Part shown: piece by piece, positions 47,667-58,230 of the stretch
Numbering within the stretch: the stretch's first letter is position 1
How the letters are laid out: each line of letters begins with the position of its first letter
Source: Venatoribacter cucullus
GTDB taxonomy: Bacteria > Pseudomonadota > Gammaproteobacteria > Pseudomonadales > Oceanobacteraceae
NCBI RefSeq assembly: GCF_016132445.1
Contig: NZ_CP046056.1
Span: 930,001-994,000, forward strand
Reading direction: 5' to 3'
DNA length: 64,000 nucleotides
Made by a program: the position numbers and the translations under genes
The notes under the pieces: model-generated
What the model was told of the DNA's origin: nothing
What the model saw: the letters and a program-made list of their open reading frames with translations, nothing else
Databases searched by the model: none

Positions 47667-49574
47667 TCAGTCAGCCTGCAGTTGTTTAAGAACATCCCGC
47701 ATCGACAGATATTTATAATTCTGATTTGCCGCCGGTAATTGATTGCGGCCATCCTGTACCACCAGTAAACCGTGCGAAAAATCACCGCCCAGATCAGCAG
47801 AGGTGACCGTCAGTCCGTCGGTTTCGGAAGCGCCATCAATGCTTTTTCCGGTATTTAATCCGGCACGGAAGCGTCCGATATAGTCGTAAGGGGGCAAGGC
47901 GCTGAAAACCACATAGCTGTCATTGCCCTGGCTGGAAACAATTAACAGGCTGTTATCGCCGTTCTGATAAATATCCATGCCTTCGATATCATCCACCAGA
48001 ATGTCTGAGACTGCGGCAACCTGAGTTAATGCTGTGCCGGCATCCGCTTCGGCACCGATGGTCCAGATGGCCACATCTTCTTCACCGACAAATAAACGCT
48101 GACGCAGATCGTCGGCGGCACAGCCTTCCGGTTGTGAATTTACCCGGAATTCCCGCACTTTTTTACCGCTCCAGCCCTCATTGGCACGGTCGGTAATTTC
48201 GTATTGCTCAAAGCGGCCGTCTTCATCGTTAATAAAAGCGTACACCGCCCCTTGCGGGTTTTTATACAGACAGAAGCCGTATACATCATCCAGCGTGGTG
48301 GGAATATCACCGGCACTCTGTACCTCACCGGTTTGCGGGTGAATGCTGAACAGGGCAATACTCTGGCGATCGCGCTGGCTGGCGGCGGCAATATCCATCG
48401 GCTTTCCATGCAGGGTAAAACCCTGCCGGACATCCACGTTATTCACCCGGCCCGCGGCCAGAAATTGCTGTTCATGGCCCTGCAGATCATAGACGTGCAG
48501 ACCGGCTTTTTTATTTGTGCCCAATACCAGGCTGCGTTCCGGTTGTTGCGGATGAATCCAGATGGCCGGATCATCGGCCGCATCACCACTGGTATTAACC
48601 GGGTCGGTCTGTGTGTGTACCGCGACATAGGGAATACGCTGCTGTTGCACTGACATTGGGCGAGCCTCAACGCGGGTTTGCAGCAATTGGCTGCGGTTGT
48701 CATCACGCATTACTAATTGCAGGTTATCGCCCTGAATAACCGCACTGAGTGCATCCAGAGCAATATCATCGCCCAGTTTAAAATGCTGCGCGGTGGCACC
48801 GCTCAGGGAATAACGATGCAGTTGTGAATGGTCTTTTTCGGCCAGCCACAGGTCATCACCGGCAATTGTTACCGGGCCAGCGCCGTGCTGAAGGTTGCCC
48901 CAGGGCTGTACCAGATCAACCGGGGTGCGTATCAGTTCGCTTTCTGCGCGGGCATTGTATTGCCACAGCCCCATGGTTTCTTCGGTAATAAATAACCGGT
49001 CGGTATGGTCATCTACCACGCAAAACTCAGCCGCTGGTGGCAGCGGAAACTGGCGCAGCGTTTGTTCGTTTAAGCGGCCATTGGCGGGGTTAATAACCCA
49101 CTGATGGGCCGTTTGTTGTTCGTCCAGCACGAATAATTGCAACGGCTGTCCCTCAGCCTGATACAGACACAGACCTTCTACCGGCTGCGCCAGCGGGGCG
49201 GCAAAATTCAGGTCACTGATGCGCTGGTCACGGACACGAAAACTGAACGGGCGGTTGCTGCGCTGATCGACACTGACAAAAATACTGCCCTCAGCATCGG
49301 TGCGCTGGTCCAGTATTTCGGCAGCAATATTCTGCTGATCCAGTAATTGGCCGGCAGCATTTAATAAACGCAGACCCTGTTCTTCATCCACGCTCAGCCA
49401 CAGGGTATTGACCTGGGCAACCTTCATGCCGGTCCAGGCCAGAGGCTGAGAGACTAACCCGGACAGGTTGGCCGCTGCTGCCGGTGCGGCTGGTTTATTG
49501 GCCTGGCAGGCACTGAGCAGCGCACTGATGAGTGCCAGGGTTAACAGGGAAAATTTATATTCTGGTTTGTTCAT
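47667..49574 (-). CDS. Beta-propeller phytase with extra N-terminal domain
   Basis: Beta-propeller phytases release phosphate from inositol phosphates. The 635-residue lipoprotein (lipobox LSACQ) has a C-terminal propeller starting near residue 320 with the typical DDPAIWIHPQQPERSLVLGTNKKAGLHVYDLQG, later YGFCLYKN, a QYEITD strand, the QPEGCAADD block and the DIEGMDIYQ metal-binding sequence. About 300 residues before it look like a second, degenerate propeller. It lies downstream of a TonB-dependent receptor and is probably co-transcribed with it. Confidence 0.93.
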   Translation of the reverse strand: MNKPEYKFSLLTLALISALLSACQANKPAAPAAAANLSGLVSQPLAWTGMKVAQVNTLWLSVDEEQGLRLLNAAGQLLDQQNIAAEILDQRTDAEGSIFVSVDQRSNRPFSFRVRDQRISDLNFAAPLAQPVEGLCLYQAEGQPLQLFVLDEQQTAHQWVINPANGRLNEQTLRQFPLPPAAEFCVVDDHTDRLFITEETMGLWQYNARAESELIRTPVDLVQPWGNLQHGAGPVTIAGDDLWLAEKDHSQLHRYSLSGATAQHFKLGDDIALDALSAVIQGDNLQLVMRDDNRSQLLQTRVEARPMSVQQQRIPYVAVHTQTDPVNTSGDAADDPAIWIHPQQPERSLVLGTNKKAGLHVYDLQGHEQQFLAAGRVNNVDVRQGFTLHGKPMDIAAASQRDRQSIALFSIHPQTGEVQSAGDIPTTLDDVYGFCLYKNPQGAVYAFINDEDGRFEQYEITDRANEGWSGKKVREFRVNSQPEGCAADDLRQRLFVGEEDVAIWTIGAEADAGTALTQVAAVSDILVDDIEGMDIYQNGDNSLLIVSSQGNDSYVVFSALPPYDYIGRFRAGLNTGKSIDGASETDGLTVTSADLGGDFSHGLLVVQDGRNQLPAANQNYKYLSMRDVLKQLQAD

Positions 49575-49599
49575 TGGGGTGTTTCACCATTATAAAGAA

Positions 49600-49618
49600 C
49601 CCGGCGCACAGCGCCGGG
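49600..49618. promoter_or_regulatory. GC-rich intercistronic hairpin
   Basis: CCCGGCGC-aca-GCGCCGGG, between the receptor stop and the phytase start. Read on the minus strand it is followed by TTCTTTATAA, so it may act as an attenuator that reduces transcription of the phytase relative to the receptor, or protect the upstream mRNA. Confidence 0.6.
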
Positions 49619-49642
49619 CGTAATAAATGAATACAGTGGATA

Positions 49643-52360
49643 TCAGAAGCCGGTATAGCTGATACCGAAGCGATAAGTCGGGCCGTATTCTTCGTACTGA
49701 GCGTTGTATTTCTCCTGATGCTGATAGGCGTAGTAAGGCTCATCGGTCAGGTTGCTGATATCAAAGGTCAGTTTCAGTTTATTGGTCAGAGCGTAGGCTG
49801 AACTTAAATCCAGCTGGGTATGCGAGGCCTGGTGAATATCCCCGCGCTCATCGGCAACATCGCTGACTTCCAGCAGATAATCCGACTTGTAGTTGGCGGC
49901 TAAGCGGAGCATAAAGCCATTTTTTTCGTAACCAATAATCAGGTTGCCGGTTACGTCGGACTGGCTGGGCAGATCAATATCACGCTTAATCAGAGTGCCG
50001 CCATCATAGGTGCTGATGCTGGCATCGGATTGGCTGACGGTGGCGTTGGCGGATACCAGCAAACCATCGAACGGCGCCGGCAGCATGCTCAGTTTTTGTG
50101 AGAACGCCAGTTCGATACCACTGAGAGTGGCATCGTCACCATTACGGTAAGTAATGACTTCGTCGTAACCGGCCCATTCCGGTGAGCCAGCCAGGTCGGT
50201 TACATACACAAAGTTTTTAATGTCTTTGTAGAACAGCGAGGCTGACAACAAACCGGCGGTACCTGTGTAGTGCTCAATGCTCAGATCGAAGTTGGCTGCT
50301 TCCAGTGCTTTCAGGGCCGGATTACCCAGCTCGGCTTCCAGGCCGTCATTGGTAAAGCTGGGTGACATCTGCTCGAAGGTCGGGCGTACTACGGCATTGC
50401 TCCAGGCGGCGCGCAGCAATGTGCTGTCGCTCAGCGCATAGCGGATGTGCAGTGACGGTAGCAGATGGTCGTAATCATTACGGGCATTGGAGGCCACCAG
50501 GTTGCCCGTGCTGTCGAGGCCGGTACCCGTCAATTCCAGGTCGGTTTGCTCATAGCGGAAGCCGCCCAGAATGCGCAGATCGTTAATATCCACGCGGCCC
50601 ATTACATAGGCAGCATCGATACTCTCATCAATCTGATAATCGCCAACGCGGGAGGCTTCTTCGTCCAGTGCCGCGGCTTTATCCAGACCATTAATTAAGG
50701 CATAAACTGAATCCGGGCGGATGTCGTTACCAAAATCACCCAACTCGTAATCCAGCTTGCCGCCACTGAAATTATCCAGCGTGGTGGCTGCACCACCAAA
50801 AGTGTCGAAAACGTATTCGCTGATGTCCTGGGTTTTTTCCCGACGGGTCATTTTGCCGCCGAATTTCACCAGTGCCGGGTAATTGCCGGCAAAAAAGTCG
50901 CGGGTAATATCCAGATTAACGCTGGTTTGTTCGTCTTCGGTTAAGCCTTCGGTGTATTCCACTTCATCCAGATCATAATTGGCCGGATCAAAAAAGGCGG
51001 CTGGGGCAATCAGGCGTGGTTTACGGGTACCGTTAAAGCCCATGTCGGTAAAGTCACCGGTAAAACCGGCACCACTGATGCCACCGCTTTCATCTTCGCT
51101 GGATTTACTGAAACCTGCGGCATATTCCACGGTCCAGGCATCGATAAAATGTTCGCCGCCGAGGGTAAAGGCCTGCATTTCCTGCGTTTCTTCCCGGTCT
51201 TTTAATTCACGGATGACTTCGGCCGGGCCGGTTGCGCCACTTAATTGCGCATCGTCGAACTCAACTGCGTTAGCAATGCGCTGCTCATCGTCTTTAAACG
51301 AGCTGAACAGAGTGCGCAGATACAAACGGTTGTTCATATCCAGTTCGTAATCGAAGTTCAGTGCCGCGCCGATGCGTTCGCGTTCGATGCTGTAATCGCG
51401 TTGCTCAAATTCTTCCAGCGCTTCGGTGCCGTCGAGATCCCATTTGCCACCGGTTTCGACGTTATCGGAACCGAATTGGCGCTGGTCGTAACTGAAGGCT
51501 CCGGCTACGCCTAAGCGCTGGCCGTTGCTGAAGGTGACGGTGTTACCGCCCGACAGGGCATAAGCCGGGCTGGTTTGATCGGTGTGTTCGTCGTAGCTGG
51601 CTTCGGCGCGCAGAGTATAAAACGCGCCTTCACGATCCAGCGCTGACAGGCTTTCCACTTCAATGCTGCCGCCGATGGCGTTGGCATCCATATCCGGGGT
51701 CAGGGTTTTGGTCACCACCAGAGAGCCGATCAGGTCGGAGGGAATCACATCCAGCGCCACTGCCCGGGTACCGGCTTCCGGTGCCGGTAACTGGGTGCCG
51801 TTCACCGTTACCGAGTTTAAGTCCGGGCTGATGCCACGCACACGCACAAAGCGGCCTTCGCCCTGATCGCGCTCAATGGATACACCGGGCACACGCTGCA
51901 GGGCTTCAGCGGCGTTATTGTCCGGCAGCTGACCGATGGCATCGGCGTTAATGGCATTGATCATATTGTCGGCGAACCGCTGACGGTCGATGGCGCGCTG
52001 CATCTGCGCGGCCTGGCCAACCACCAGTACTTCTTCCACCACCTCAGAGCCGCTGTTCAGCAGAATATCGGCGTTCAGGGTTTCGTTGTCGGTAATAACA
52101 ATGCGCCGTTGTTCCAGCAGCTGATTACCCATGCGCACGCTTAAGGTGTATTCCCCCGCCGGTAACTGCGGTACGCGGAAACGACCTGCCGGCCCGGCCA
52201 GCACATCGCGCCTGAGTTCATCGATGCTGATAACGGCACCACGATAATTGGTATCGCCGCGGGCATCGGTAATACGTCCTTCCAGTTGACCGTCAGCCTG
52301 CACCAGGGCGGCACCCGAGAGGGCTATGGCCAGTACCAGGGGTTTTAATCGTGTTGTCAT
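49643..52360 (-). CDS. TonB-dependent receptor
   Basis: An outer-membrane active-transport receptor of 905 residues. It has a signal peptide (about 1-22), a carboxypeptidase-regulatory-like domain (about 25-95, ITDARGDTNYRGAVISID ... GEYTLSVRM), the plug with the IGQLPDNNAAEALQRVPGVSI block, and a long beta-barrel ending in Phe (GISYTGF). Its operon partner is a phytase, so an inositol phosphate or another phosphorus compound is the likely ligand, by inference. Confidence 0.95.
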   Translation of the reverse strand: MTTRLKPLVLAIALSGAALVQADGQLEGRITDARGDTNYRGAVISIDELRRDVLAGPAGRFRVPQLPAGEYTLSVRMGNQLLEQRRIVITDNETLNADILLNSGSEVVEEVLVVGQAAQMQRAIDRQRFADNMINAINADAIGQLPDNNAAEALQRVPGVSIERDQGEGRFVRVRGISPDLNSVTVNGTQLPAPEAGTRAVALDVIPSDLIGSLVVTKTLTPDMDANAIGGSIEVESLSALDREGAFYTLRAEASYDEHTDQTSPAYALSGGNTVTFSNGQRLGVAGAFSYDQRQFGSDNVETGGKWDLDGTEALEEFEQRDYSIERERIGAALNFDYELDMNNRLYLRTLFSSFKDDEQRIANAVEFDDAQLSGATGPAEVIRELKDREETQEMQAFTLGGEHFIDAWTVEYAAGFSKSSEDESGGISGAGFTGDFTDMGFNGTRKPRLIAPAAFFDPANYDLDEVEYTEGLTEDEQTSVNLDITRDFFAGNYPALVKFGGKMTRREKTQDISEYVFDTFGGAATTLDNFSGGKLDYELGDFGNDIRPDSVYALINGLDKAAALDEEASRVGDYQIDESIDAAYVMGRVDINDLRILGGFRYEQTDLELTGTGLDSTGNLVASNARNDYDHLLPSLHIRYALSDSTLLRAAWSNAVVRPTFEQMSPSFTNDGLEAELGNPALKALEAANFDLSIEHYTGTAGLLSASLFYKDIKNFVYVTDLAGSPEWAGYDEVITYRNGDDATLSGIELAFSQKLSMLPAPFDGLLVSANATVSQSDASISTYDGGTLIKRDIDLPSQSDVTGNLIIGYEKNGFMLRLAANYKSDYLLEVSDVADERGDIHQASHTQLDLSSAYALTNKLKLTFDISNLTDEPYYAYQHQEKYNAQYEEYGPTYRFGISYTGF

Positions 52361-52485
52361 CGTCTGCTCCGTGATAGTTGGTAATTACGATGACAGCGAC
52401 GTTAGGCAGGGCAGGTTGCAGTCCGGTTACAACCGGCGGTACCGGTATGAGCTGATTTAACCCGCTGAGGTCCTTGCCGGGCTGG

Positions 52486-52503
52486 TTGTCATATAACAGT
52501 AAC
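52486..52503 (+). promoter_or_regulatory. Weak Pho-box-like sequence
   Basis: TTGTCAT-ATAA-CAGTAAC resembles two seven-base Pho repeats (CTGTCAT) with a four-base spacer, matching 6 and 5 of 7 positions. It lies in the 197-base gap between the divergent receptor and GGDEF genes. Confidence 0.3.
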
Positions 52504-52557
52504 ACGAGTGACATATTTAATTGTTAATCAGTAACGCCCATTTACCGGAATTTGTGC

Positions 52558-53451
52558 ATGTTTACCCATCTGCTTTTACACCGGCATAAATTGCTGCTGA
52601 TTTCAGTGCTGGCCGTGATGTCGTTGCTGGTTACCTTATGGTTCGGCAATGCCAAGGAATGGCTGGAAATCGATTGGCTGGATGTGGTCGGCGAAGGTGG
52701 TACCGGACTGGCACTGGCGGTGTGGATGCTGCTGATACTGGGCAGCCGGCCGGCCGGACGGGTAACCGACTGGCTGACGCTGGGGCTGGGCTTTTTATTT
52801 CTGGCGCTGTGGCAGGATACGCTGGACGAATTTATCCGCCTGCCCGGTGAGCAATGGTGGGACCAGTCGCTGGAATCCATCACCATGCCCATTGGTATGG
52901 TGTTGCTGACGGTCGGTTTATTTTTATGGCACCGCGAACAGCTGGTATTAAACGAGCATTTACGTAAACGCGAACAGTTATTCCGCGAACATCACCTGAG
53001 CGATGATCTGATGTATCTGGGCCGGGCAGACTTTCTGCACCAGCAGTTGCAGCAATTTCAGCACCGTCAGCCAGCCATGCTGGTGCTGGTGGAATTAACC
53101 GATGCCGCCAACTGGCCACGCCGTTTGGGCATTACGGATGCAGACCGTCTGCTGCGTGAAAATGCGGAATTATTACTGATGAACCTGCGGCGTCAGGATC
53201 TGGTGTGTCGTTATGCCGGTGCGCGTTTTGCCATTGTTATGCCTGATACGACCGAAGCGCAGGCCTGTACCATCGCCTGGGAGTTGCAGCAGGCGCTGGA
53301 GCATTGTGCGCTGCGCAGTTCTTCCGGCGAGCGGGTGTTTCAACAGATTAACTGGTTTGCTTTACCGCTTACCGGCGAGGATGCCGGTACGTTATTGCAA
53401 CGCGCCAACAGCGGGCTGGAAGCCCGTCAGCAGGCCAGGTCGGCAGCCTGA
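52558..53451 (+). CDS. Membrane protein with degenerate GGDEF domain
   Basis: The 297-residue protein has four or more hydrophobic segments in its first half (about 1-125), then a coiled linker and a GGDEF-like domain. At the active-site loop it reads YAGARFAI in place of GGDEF, so it almost certainly makes no cyclic-di-GMP. It may bind a nucleotide or act as a sensor. The start at 52558 has CGGAA upstream. Its stop overlaps the next gene's start as TGATG, so the two are coupled. Confidence 0.8.
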   Translation: MFTHLLLHRHKLLLISVLAVMSLLVTLWFGNAKEWLEIDWLDVVGEGGTGLALAVWMLLILGSRPAGRVTDWLTLGLGFLFLALWQDTLDEFIRLPGEQWWDQSLESITMPIGMVLLTVGLFLWHREQLVLNEHLRKREQLFREHHLSDDLMYLGRADFLHQQLQQFQHRQPAMLVLVELTDAANWPRRLGITDADRLLRENAELLLMNLRRQDLVCRYAGARFAIVMPDTTEAQACTIAWELQQALEHCALRSSSGERVFQQINWFALPLTGEDAGTLLQRANSGLEARQQARSAA

Positions 53452-54497
53452 TGAACGGCGCGGAACATAACGCGGGCGTAACCTGGTACGAACAGGATGA
53501 ACGCTATTTAGCGGCGCATTATCAGCCCGGTTTATTACTGGATTTACTGCTGACACGGAATATTTCCAGCCATAAGGTGCTGCGCGGTACCGGCCTTTTT
53601 TATGATGATATTCTGGCCGGGAGCAGTCGTTTATCTGTCCGGCAATTACGGCAATTAATCAGCAATGGCGAAAAAATATCGGCCAGTGGTGATCTGAGTT
53701 TCCGTTGGGGGCAACTTCTGTGGCCGGGCCATTATGGGCTGCCCAGCCAGTTGTTGCAGCATGCCGGTTGTTTGGATCAGGCTCTGACGGTGCTTGGCCA
53801 ATACCGTCGCCAGCTCAGCCCATTGCTGGTGCCCCGGGTCTTTACCGACCGGGATTATTGTTATGTGCAATGGCTGGATGCCTGTGGCTTAGGCGAGCAG
53901 AAGCGGTTTATGGTGGAAACCGCCATGACCGCGCTCAGCAGTTACAGCCGCTGGCAGTCACGGCAGCCACTGCCCTGGGAATATGGCTTCAGCTATGCGC
54001 AACCACGCACCTATGAACAGTACCGCACGCATTTGGGCGGGACGCTGTATTTTGACCTTGGTGTGGATGTGATGCGCATACCGAAAGCCTGGCTGCACGA
54101 ACCCTGGCCACAGGCCTCGGCCACGGCCTTCCGGGTGGCGGCCCGGCATCTGCACTATGAGCCGCCACAGCCGGGGTCGGGCTTCAGCGAAGCCGTGTAT
54201 CAGCATCTTTTGCAGCATATTCAGCAGCCACTATCACTGGCAGAAACGGCAGAGCATTTCGGCATGAGCAGTGCCACGTTCAAGCGCAAATTGCAGCGTC
54301 ACGATACGCATTTTCAGCATTTACAGGATCAGGTGCGCCTGCACGCCAGCCTGTATTGTCTGCACATATTGGGCTGGAGCAACGAGCAGCTGGCGCAGTA
54401 TCTTCAATTTAATGATCTGACCAATTTCCGGCGTGCGTTCCGCCGCTGGTGCGGTCGCACGCCGGGAGAAAGCCGCCAGTTGTTTTTACAGATCTGA
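53451..54497 (+). CDS. AraC-family transcription regulator
   Basis: A 348-residue regulator with an N-terminal ligand-binding region of the type preceding AraC-like HTH pairs (GLFYDDILAGSSRLSVRQLRQLI, WPGHYGLPSQLLQHAGCLDQAL). The C-terminal DNA-binding region (about 240-345) reads SLAETAEHFGMSSATFKRKLQ then WSNEQLAQYLQFNDLTNFRRAFRRWCGRTPGE. It is coupled to the degenerate GGDEF gene and may regulate itself or the divergent receptor-phytase operon; the target is not shown by sequence. Confidence 0.92.
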   Translation: MNGAEHNAGVTWYEQDERYLAAHYQPGLLLDLLLTRNISSHKVLRGTGLFYDDILAGSSRLSVRQLRQLISNGEKISASGDLSFRWGQLLWPGHYGLPSQLLQHAGCLDQALTVLGQYRRQLSPLLVPRVFTDRDYCYVQWLDACGLGEQKRFMVETAMTALSSYSRWQSRQPLPWEYGFSYAQPRTYEQYRTHLGGTLYFDLGVDVMRIPKAWLHEPWPQASATAFRVAARHLHYEPPQPGSGFSEAVYQHLLQHIQQPLSLAETAEHFGMSSATFKRKLQRHDTHFQHLQDQVRLHASLYCLHILGWSNEQLAQYLQFNDLTNFRRAFRRWCGRTPGESRQLFLQI

Positions 54498-54522
54498 GCG
54501 GTATTCCCGGGTTGCTCTGATT

Positions 54523-55191
54523 TCAGGCGTAATCGTACGGGCCACCCTGACGCAATGCTTCCTGATACGCCGGTAAGGCATGCACGCGCTGCACAAACGC
54601 GGCAATGTGCGGATAATCTTCCGCTTTGATGCTGGCTTTAATCGCCGCTTCCAGTGGGAATATCATCTGAAAATCGGCTCCGCTCATCTGCTCGCCGGCA
54701 AACCATGGCTGCTGGCTTAAATGTGTTTCGATAAATGTAAGGTTGTTGGCCATATTCGGGCCGACGTAGCTTTTCATTACCTGATCGGCAATGCCTTTGG
54801 CAATGGGGCGGATAAAAAACGGCATGGGGGCGGTTTTGATTTTGTTGAAAATCAGCGACATCACCATCAGCGGCATTAAGGTACCTTCGGAATAATGCAG
54901 CCAATATAAATACTGCCAGTAAGCAGGTGTATTTTCGGTGGGTAAAAACCGACCGTTATCATAGGTTTTTAACAGGTATTCAATAATCAGCCCGGATTCG
55001 GCAATGGTGTTTTCGCCATCGGTGATGACCGGTGATTTACCCAGCGGATGGATCTTTTTTAACGATTCCGGCGCCAGCGATGTTTTCGGGTCGCGGTTAT
55101 AGCGCTCAATGCGGTATTCCACGCCCAGTTCTTCCAGCAACCATATAAGACGCTGGGAACGGGAATTTTCCAGATGATGCAGGGTAATCAT
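54523..55191 (-). CDS. Glutathione S-transferase
   Basis: A 222-residue GST. The thioredoxin-like N-terminal part reads MITLHHLENSRSQRLIWLLEELG with the Ser that activates glutathione, PLGKSPVITDGENTIAESGLIIEYL is the cis-Pro and glutathione-binding block, and the rest is the all-helical C-domain. It conjugates or reduces small electrophiles; its substrate is unknown. Stands alone. Confidence 0.93.
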   Translation of the reverse strand: MITLHHLENSRSQRLIWLLEELGVEYRIERYNRDPKTSLAPESLKKIHPLGKSPVITDGENTIAESGLIIEYLLKTYDNGRFLPTENTPAYWQYLYWLHYSEGTLMPLMVMSLIFNKIKTAPMPFFIRPIAKGIADQVMKSYVGPNMANNLTFIETHLSQQPWFAGEQMSGADFQMIFPLEAAIKASIKAEDYPHIAAFVQRVHALPAYQEALRQGGPYDYA

Positions 55192-55343
55192 AATAAGGCG
55201 TCCTGAATAATAGAAAGCCGACAGAATGCCCGAGGCTATTCAGCCTGAACAGTGCTGAATGTGCCAGCGACATAATCGGTTACCCCCATAGGCCCGCCGG
55301 TCTTTTGCGCGTAAAATGCGGCAAAAACCAACAGGAAACCGTT

Positions 55344-55574
55344 ATGGAACGCATCGAACGCGATTTTTACGCCCGCGACAAAGACGACCAGCAGGCCTTC
55401 TTAACCCAGACCTGGTGCAACCACTGTATGGAAGCCGACCTGGGCATGGTTGAACCGGTGGAGTTTGAACTCAACGGTGTAATTTATGTAGAAGGTAAAT
55501 GCGCTCGCTGCGGCGAGCCGGTGACCACCGAAATCGCCGACGATGATACCGACGGCGAGTGGGGCGACGAGTAA
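55344..55574 (+). CDS. Small acidic zinc-ribbon protein
   Basis: A 76-residue product beginning MERIERDFYARDKDDQQAF at 55344, with AGGAAACC upstream. Four cysteines in two CxxC pairs (CNHC and CARC) should hold a zinc ion. The tail is acidic (ADDDTDGEWGDE). No family recalled; function unknown. A terminator follows. Confidence 0.75.
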   Translation: MERIERDFYARDKDDQQAFLTQTWCNHCMEADLGMVEPVEFELNGVIYVEGKCARCGEPVTTEIADDDTDGEWGDE

Positions 55575-55584
55575 ATCCTTGCTC

Positions 55585-55608
55585 AAGCGGCCTTCAGGCC
55601 GCTTTTTT
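55585..55608. terminator. Bidirectional terminator
   Basis: AAGCGGCC-ttca-GGCCGCTT followed by TTTT, between the zinc-ribbon and DUF2069 genes; it overlaps the stop of the latter. Confidence 0.85.
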
Positions 55609-55964
55609 CCAGCGTGTATACAGCATGGCGGCAATAATCAGCACCAGACTGCTGATGCTGACGCCCCAGCCCCAGCCGGATGCGCCCGGCGTAAAGGTCA
55701 GTAATACCCCAAATACAAAATACAGCATCGCCATATAGGCCAGCCAGGCGGCGGTGGTATGGCGGCCGGCACTTAAGCCGCGCACAAACAACAGCAGCGG
55801 CAGTATTTTAAACAGCGCCAGAATTGCGCCGGCGATCCAGATTTGCAGCGTACCAAGGCTTTCAGCAGCCGGTGGATTCAGCAGGGTTTGTAATACCAGC
55901 AACAGCAGCAGGGCGGTATAGCTGCTCAGCATGATCCAGCGGGCGGTATTTACTTTGGTGATCA

Positions 55965-55965
<1 letters not shown>
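55594..55965 (-). CDS. DUF2069 membrane protein
   Basis: A 123-residue inner-membrane protein with four hydrophobic segments and the DUF2069 pattern (WIAGAILALFKILPLLLFVRGL, then WLAYMAMLYFVFGVLLTF). Function unknown. Its ATG overlaps the wrbA stop as TAATG, so it is translated with it. Confidence 0.88.
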
Positions 55966-56920
<955 letters not shown>

Positions 56921-56975
56921 GCTTGCCTCTGTGTGTGCGGTACCAAGGGCCGCTATGGTAACAAAGGAAACCGGA

Positions 56976-58217
56976 ATGCAGAAAAAAGCCTTTCCCCGCC
57001 TGCTGGCTGGCCTGCGCCGTACGCAACGGTCGCTGGCCCGGGTTGGCCCGGTGTTATGGCAAACGGTGCAGCGTTTTGAAGGTACTGAGCGCCGCCGGGA
57101 TGCTGCCGCCCTCACTTACACCACGCTGTTTGCGCTGGTGCCGGTATTAACCGTTATTTATGCCACCCTCAGTGCCATTCCCGCCTTACAAAGCTGGGGC
57201 GGTGATCTCAGCAACAACCTGCTGGCCTATGTGATGCCGGAAGGCAGTGAGCAGATTTCAGCCTATTTACTGGCGTTCAGTCAGCAGGCCCGCAGCCTCA
57301 CCTGGATCGGTGTGGTGTTTCTGTTTATTACCGCATTAATGCTGCTGCGTACCATTGAAATGCAGTTCAACCGCATCTGGAACGTGGATAAACCCCGCTC
57401 CGGGTTGCAGAATTTTTTCCGTTATTGGGCGGTGCTCAGTCTGGGGCCATTACTGATTGGCGGTGCGATTGCCGCCAGTTCGCTGGTGGCGTCACTGCCT
57501 GTGGTCGCCGATCTGGAAAAAGTACCCTTGCCGTTCCGTTTTTTGCCCTGGTTATTCAGTGCCGCAGCGTTAACGGCCCTCTATATGCTGGTACCCAACT
57601 GCCGGGTGCCCTGGCGTAATGCGTTGCTGGCCGGCATGCTGATTGCGCTGTTATTTGAAGCCGGCAAGTTTTTGTTCAGCCGTATTATTGGCATGTTTCC
57701 GTCCTATCAGCTGATTTACGGCGCCTTTGCCGCCGTGCCGCTGTTTCTGTTATGGATTTATCTGGCCTGGATGCTGGTGTTACTGGGCGCGGAACTCAGT
57801 TATGCCCTTAGCCACTTCGCTCCGGCCAATCGTAAATTACCGCCCTTGTGGCGGCGCTTACGCCTGGTGCAAACCTTATTACAGCTGCAACAGCAAGGCC
57901 GGTTATTAAGTGAAGCGGCACTGGCGCGGCGCCTGCCCGACTTAACCCCGGTGCAGGTACGGGTGGGCTTGCAGCAACTGCAGCAGATGGGGCTGGTAAC
58001 CCGCAGCCAGGAAGGGCAGTGGGTGTGGCTGGCTGACCAGCACCGCGTTACTCTGGGGCAATTACTGCAGGATCTGAGCCTGAACGATTTACAGGCCGGA
58101 CTGCCCGCCGATATTAATGTCAGCCCGGCCGAACGCCAGCGCTGGCAGCAATGGCAGCAGGACTGGCAGCAGCAAAATCAAAGCGCGCTGGATACCCGTC
58201 TGCACGCATTTTTATAA
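56976..58217 (+). CDS. YihY/BrkB-family inner-membrane protein
   Basis: A 413-residue protein with about six membrane helices in residues 30-275. It starts at 56976 (MQKKAFPRLL) after an AGGAAACCGG site. RRDAAALTYTTLFALVPVLTVIYA, IGVVFLFITALMLLRTIEMQFNRIWNV and SYQLIYGAFAAVPLFLLWIYLAWMLVLLGAELS are typical of the family once mis-called RNase BN. The cytoplasmic C-terminus (about 280-413) looks like a winged-helix-like domain (ALARRLPDLTPVQVRVGLQQLQQMGLVTRS). Confidence 0.9.
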   Translation: MQKKAFPRLLAGLRRTQRSLARVGPVLWQTVQRFEGTERRRDAAALTYTTLFALVPVLTVIYATLSAIPALQSWGGDLSNNLLAYVMPEGSEQISAYLLAFSQQARSLTWIGVVFLFITALMLLRTIEMQFNRIWNVDKPRSGLQNFFRYWAVLSLGPLLIGGAIAASSLVASLPVVADLEKVPLPFRFLPWLFSAAALTALYMLVPNCRVPWRNALLAGMLIALLFEAGKFLFSRIIGMFPSYQLIYGAFAAVPLFLLWIYLAWMLVLLGAELSYALSHFAPANRKLPPLWRRLRLVQTLLQLQQQGRLLSEAALARRLPDLTPVQVRVGLQQLQQMGLVTRSQEGQWVWLADQHRVTLGQLLQDLSLNDLQAGLPADINVSPAERQRWQQWQQDWQQQNQSALDTRLHAFL

Positions 58218-58230
58218 ATCAGGATCTGTT

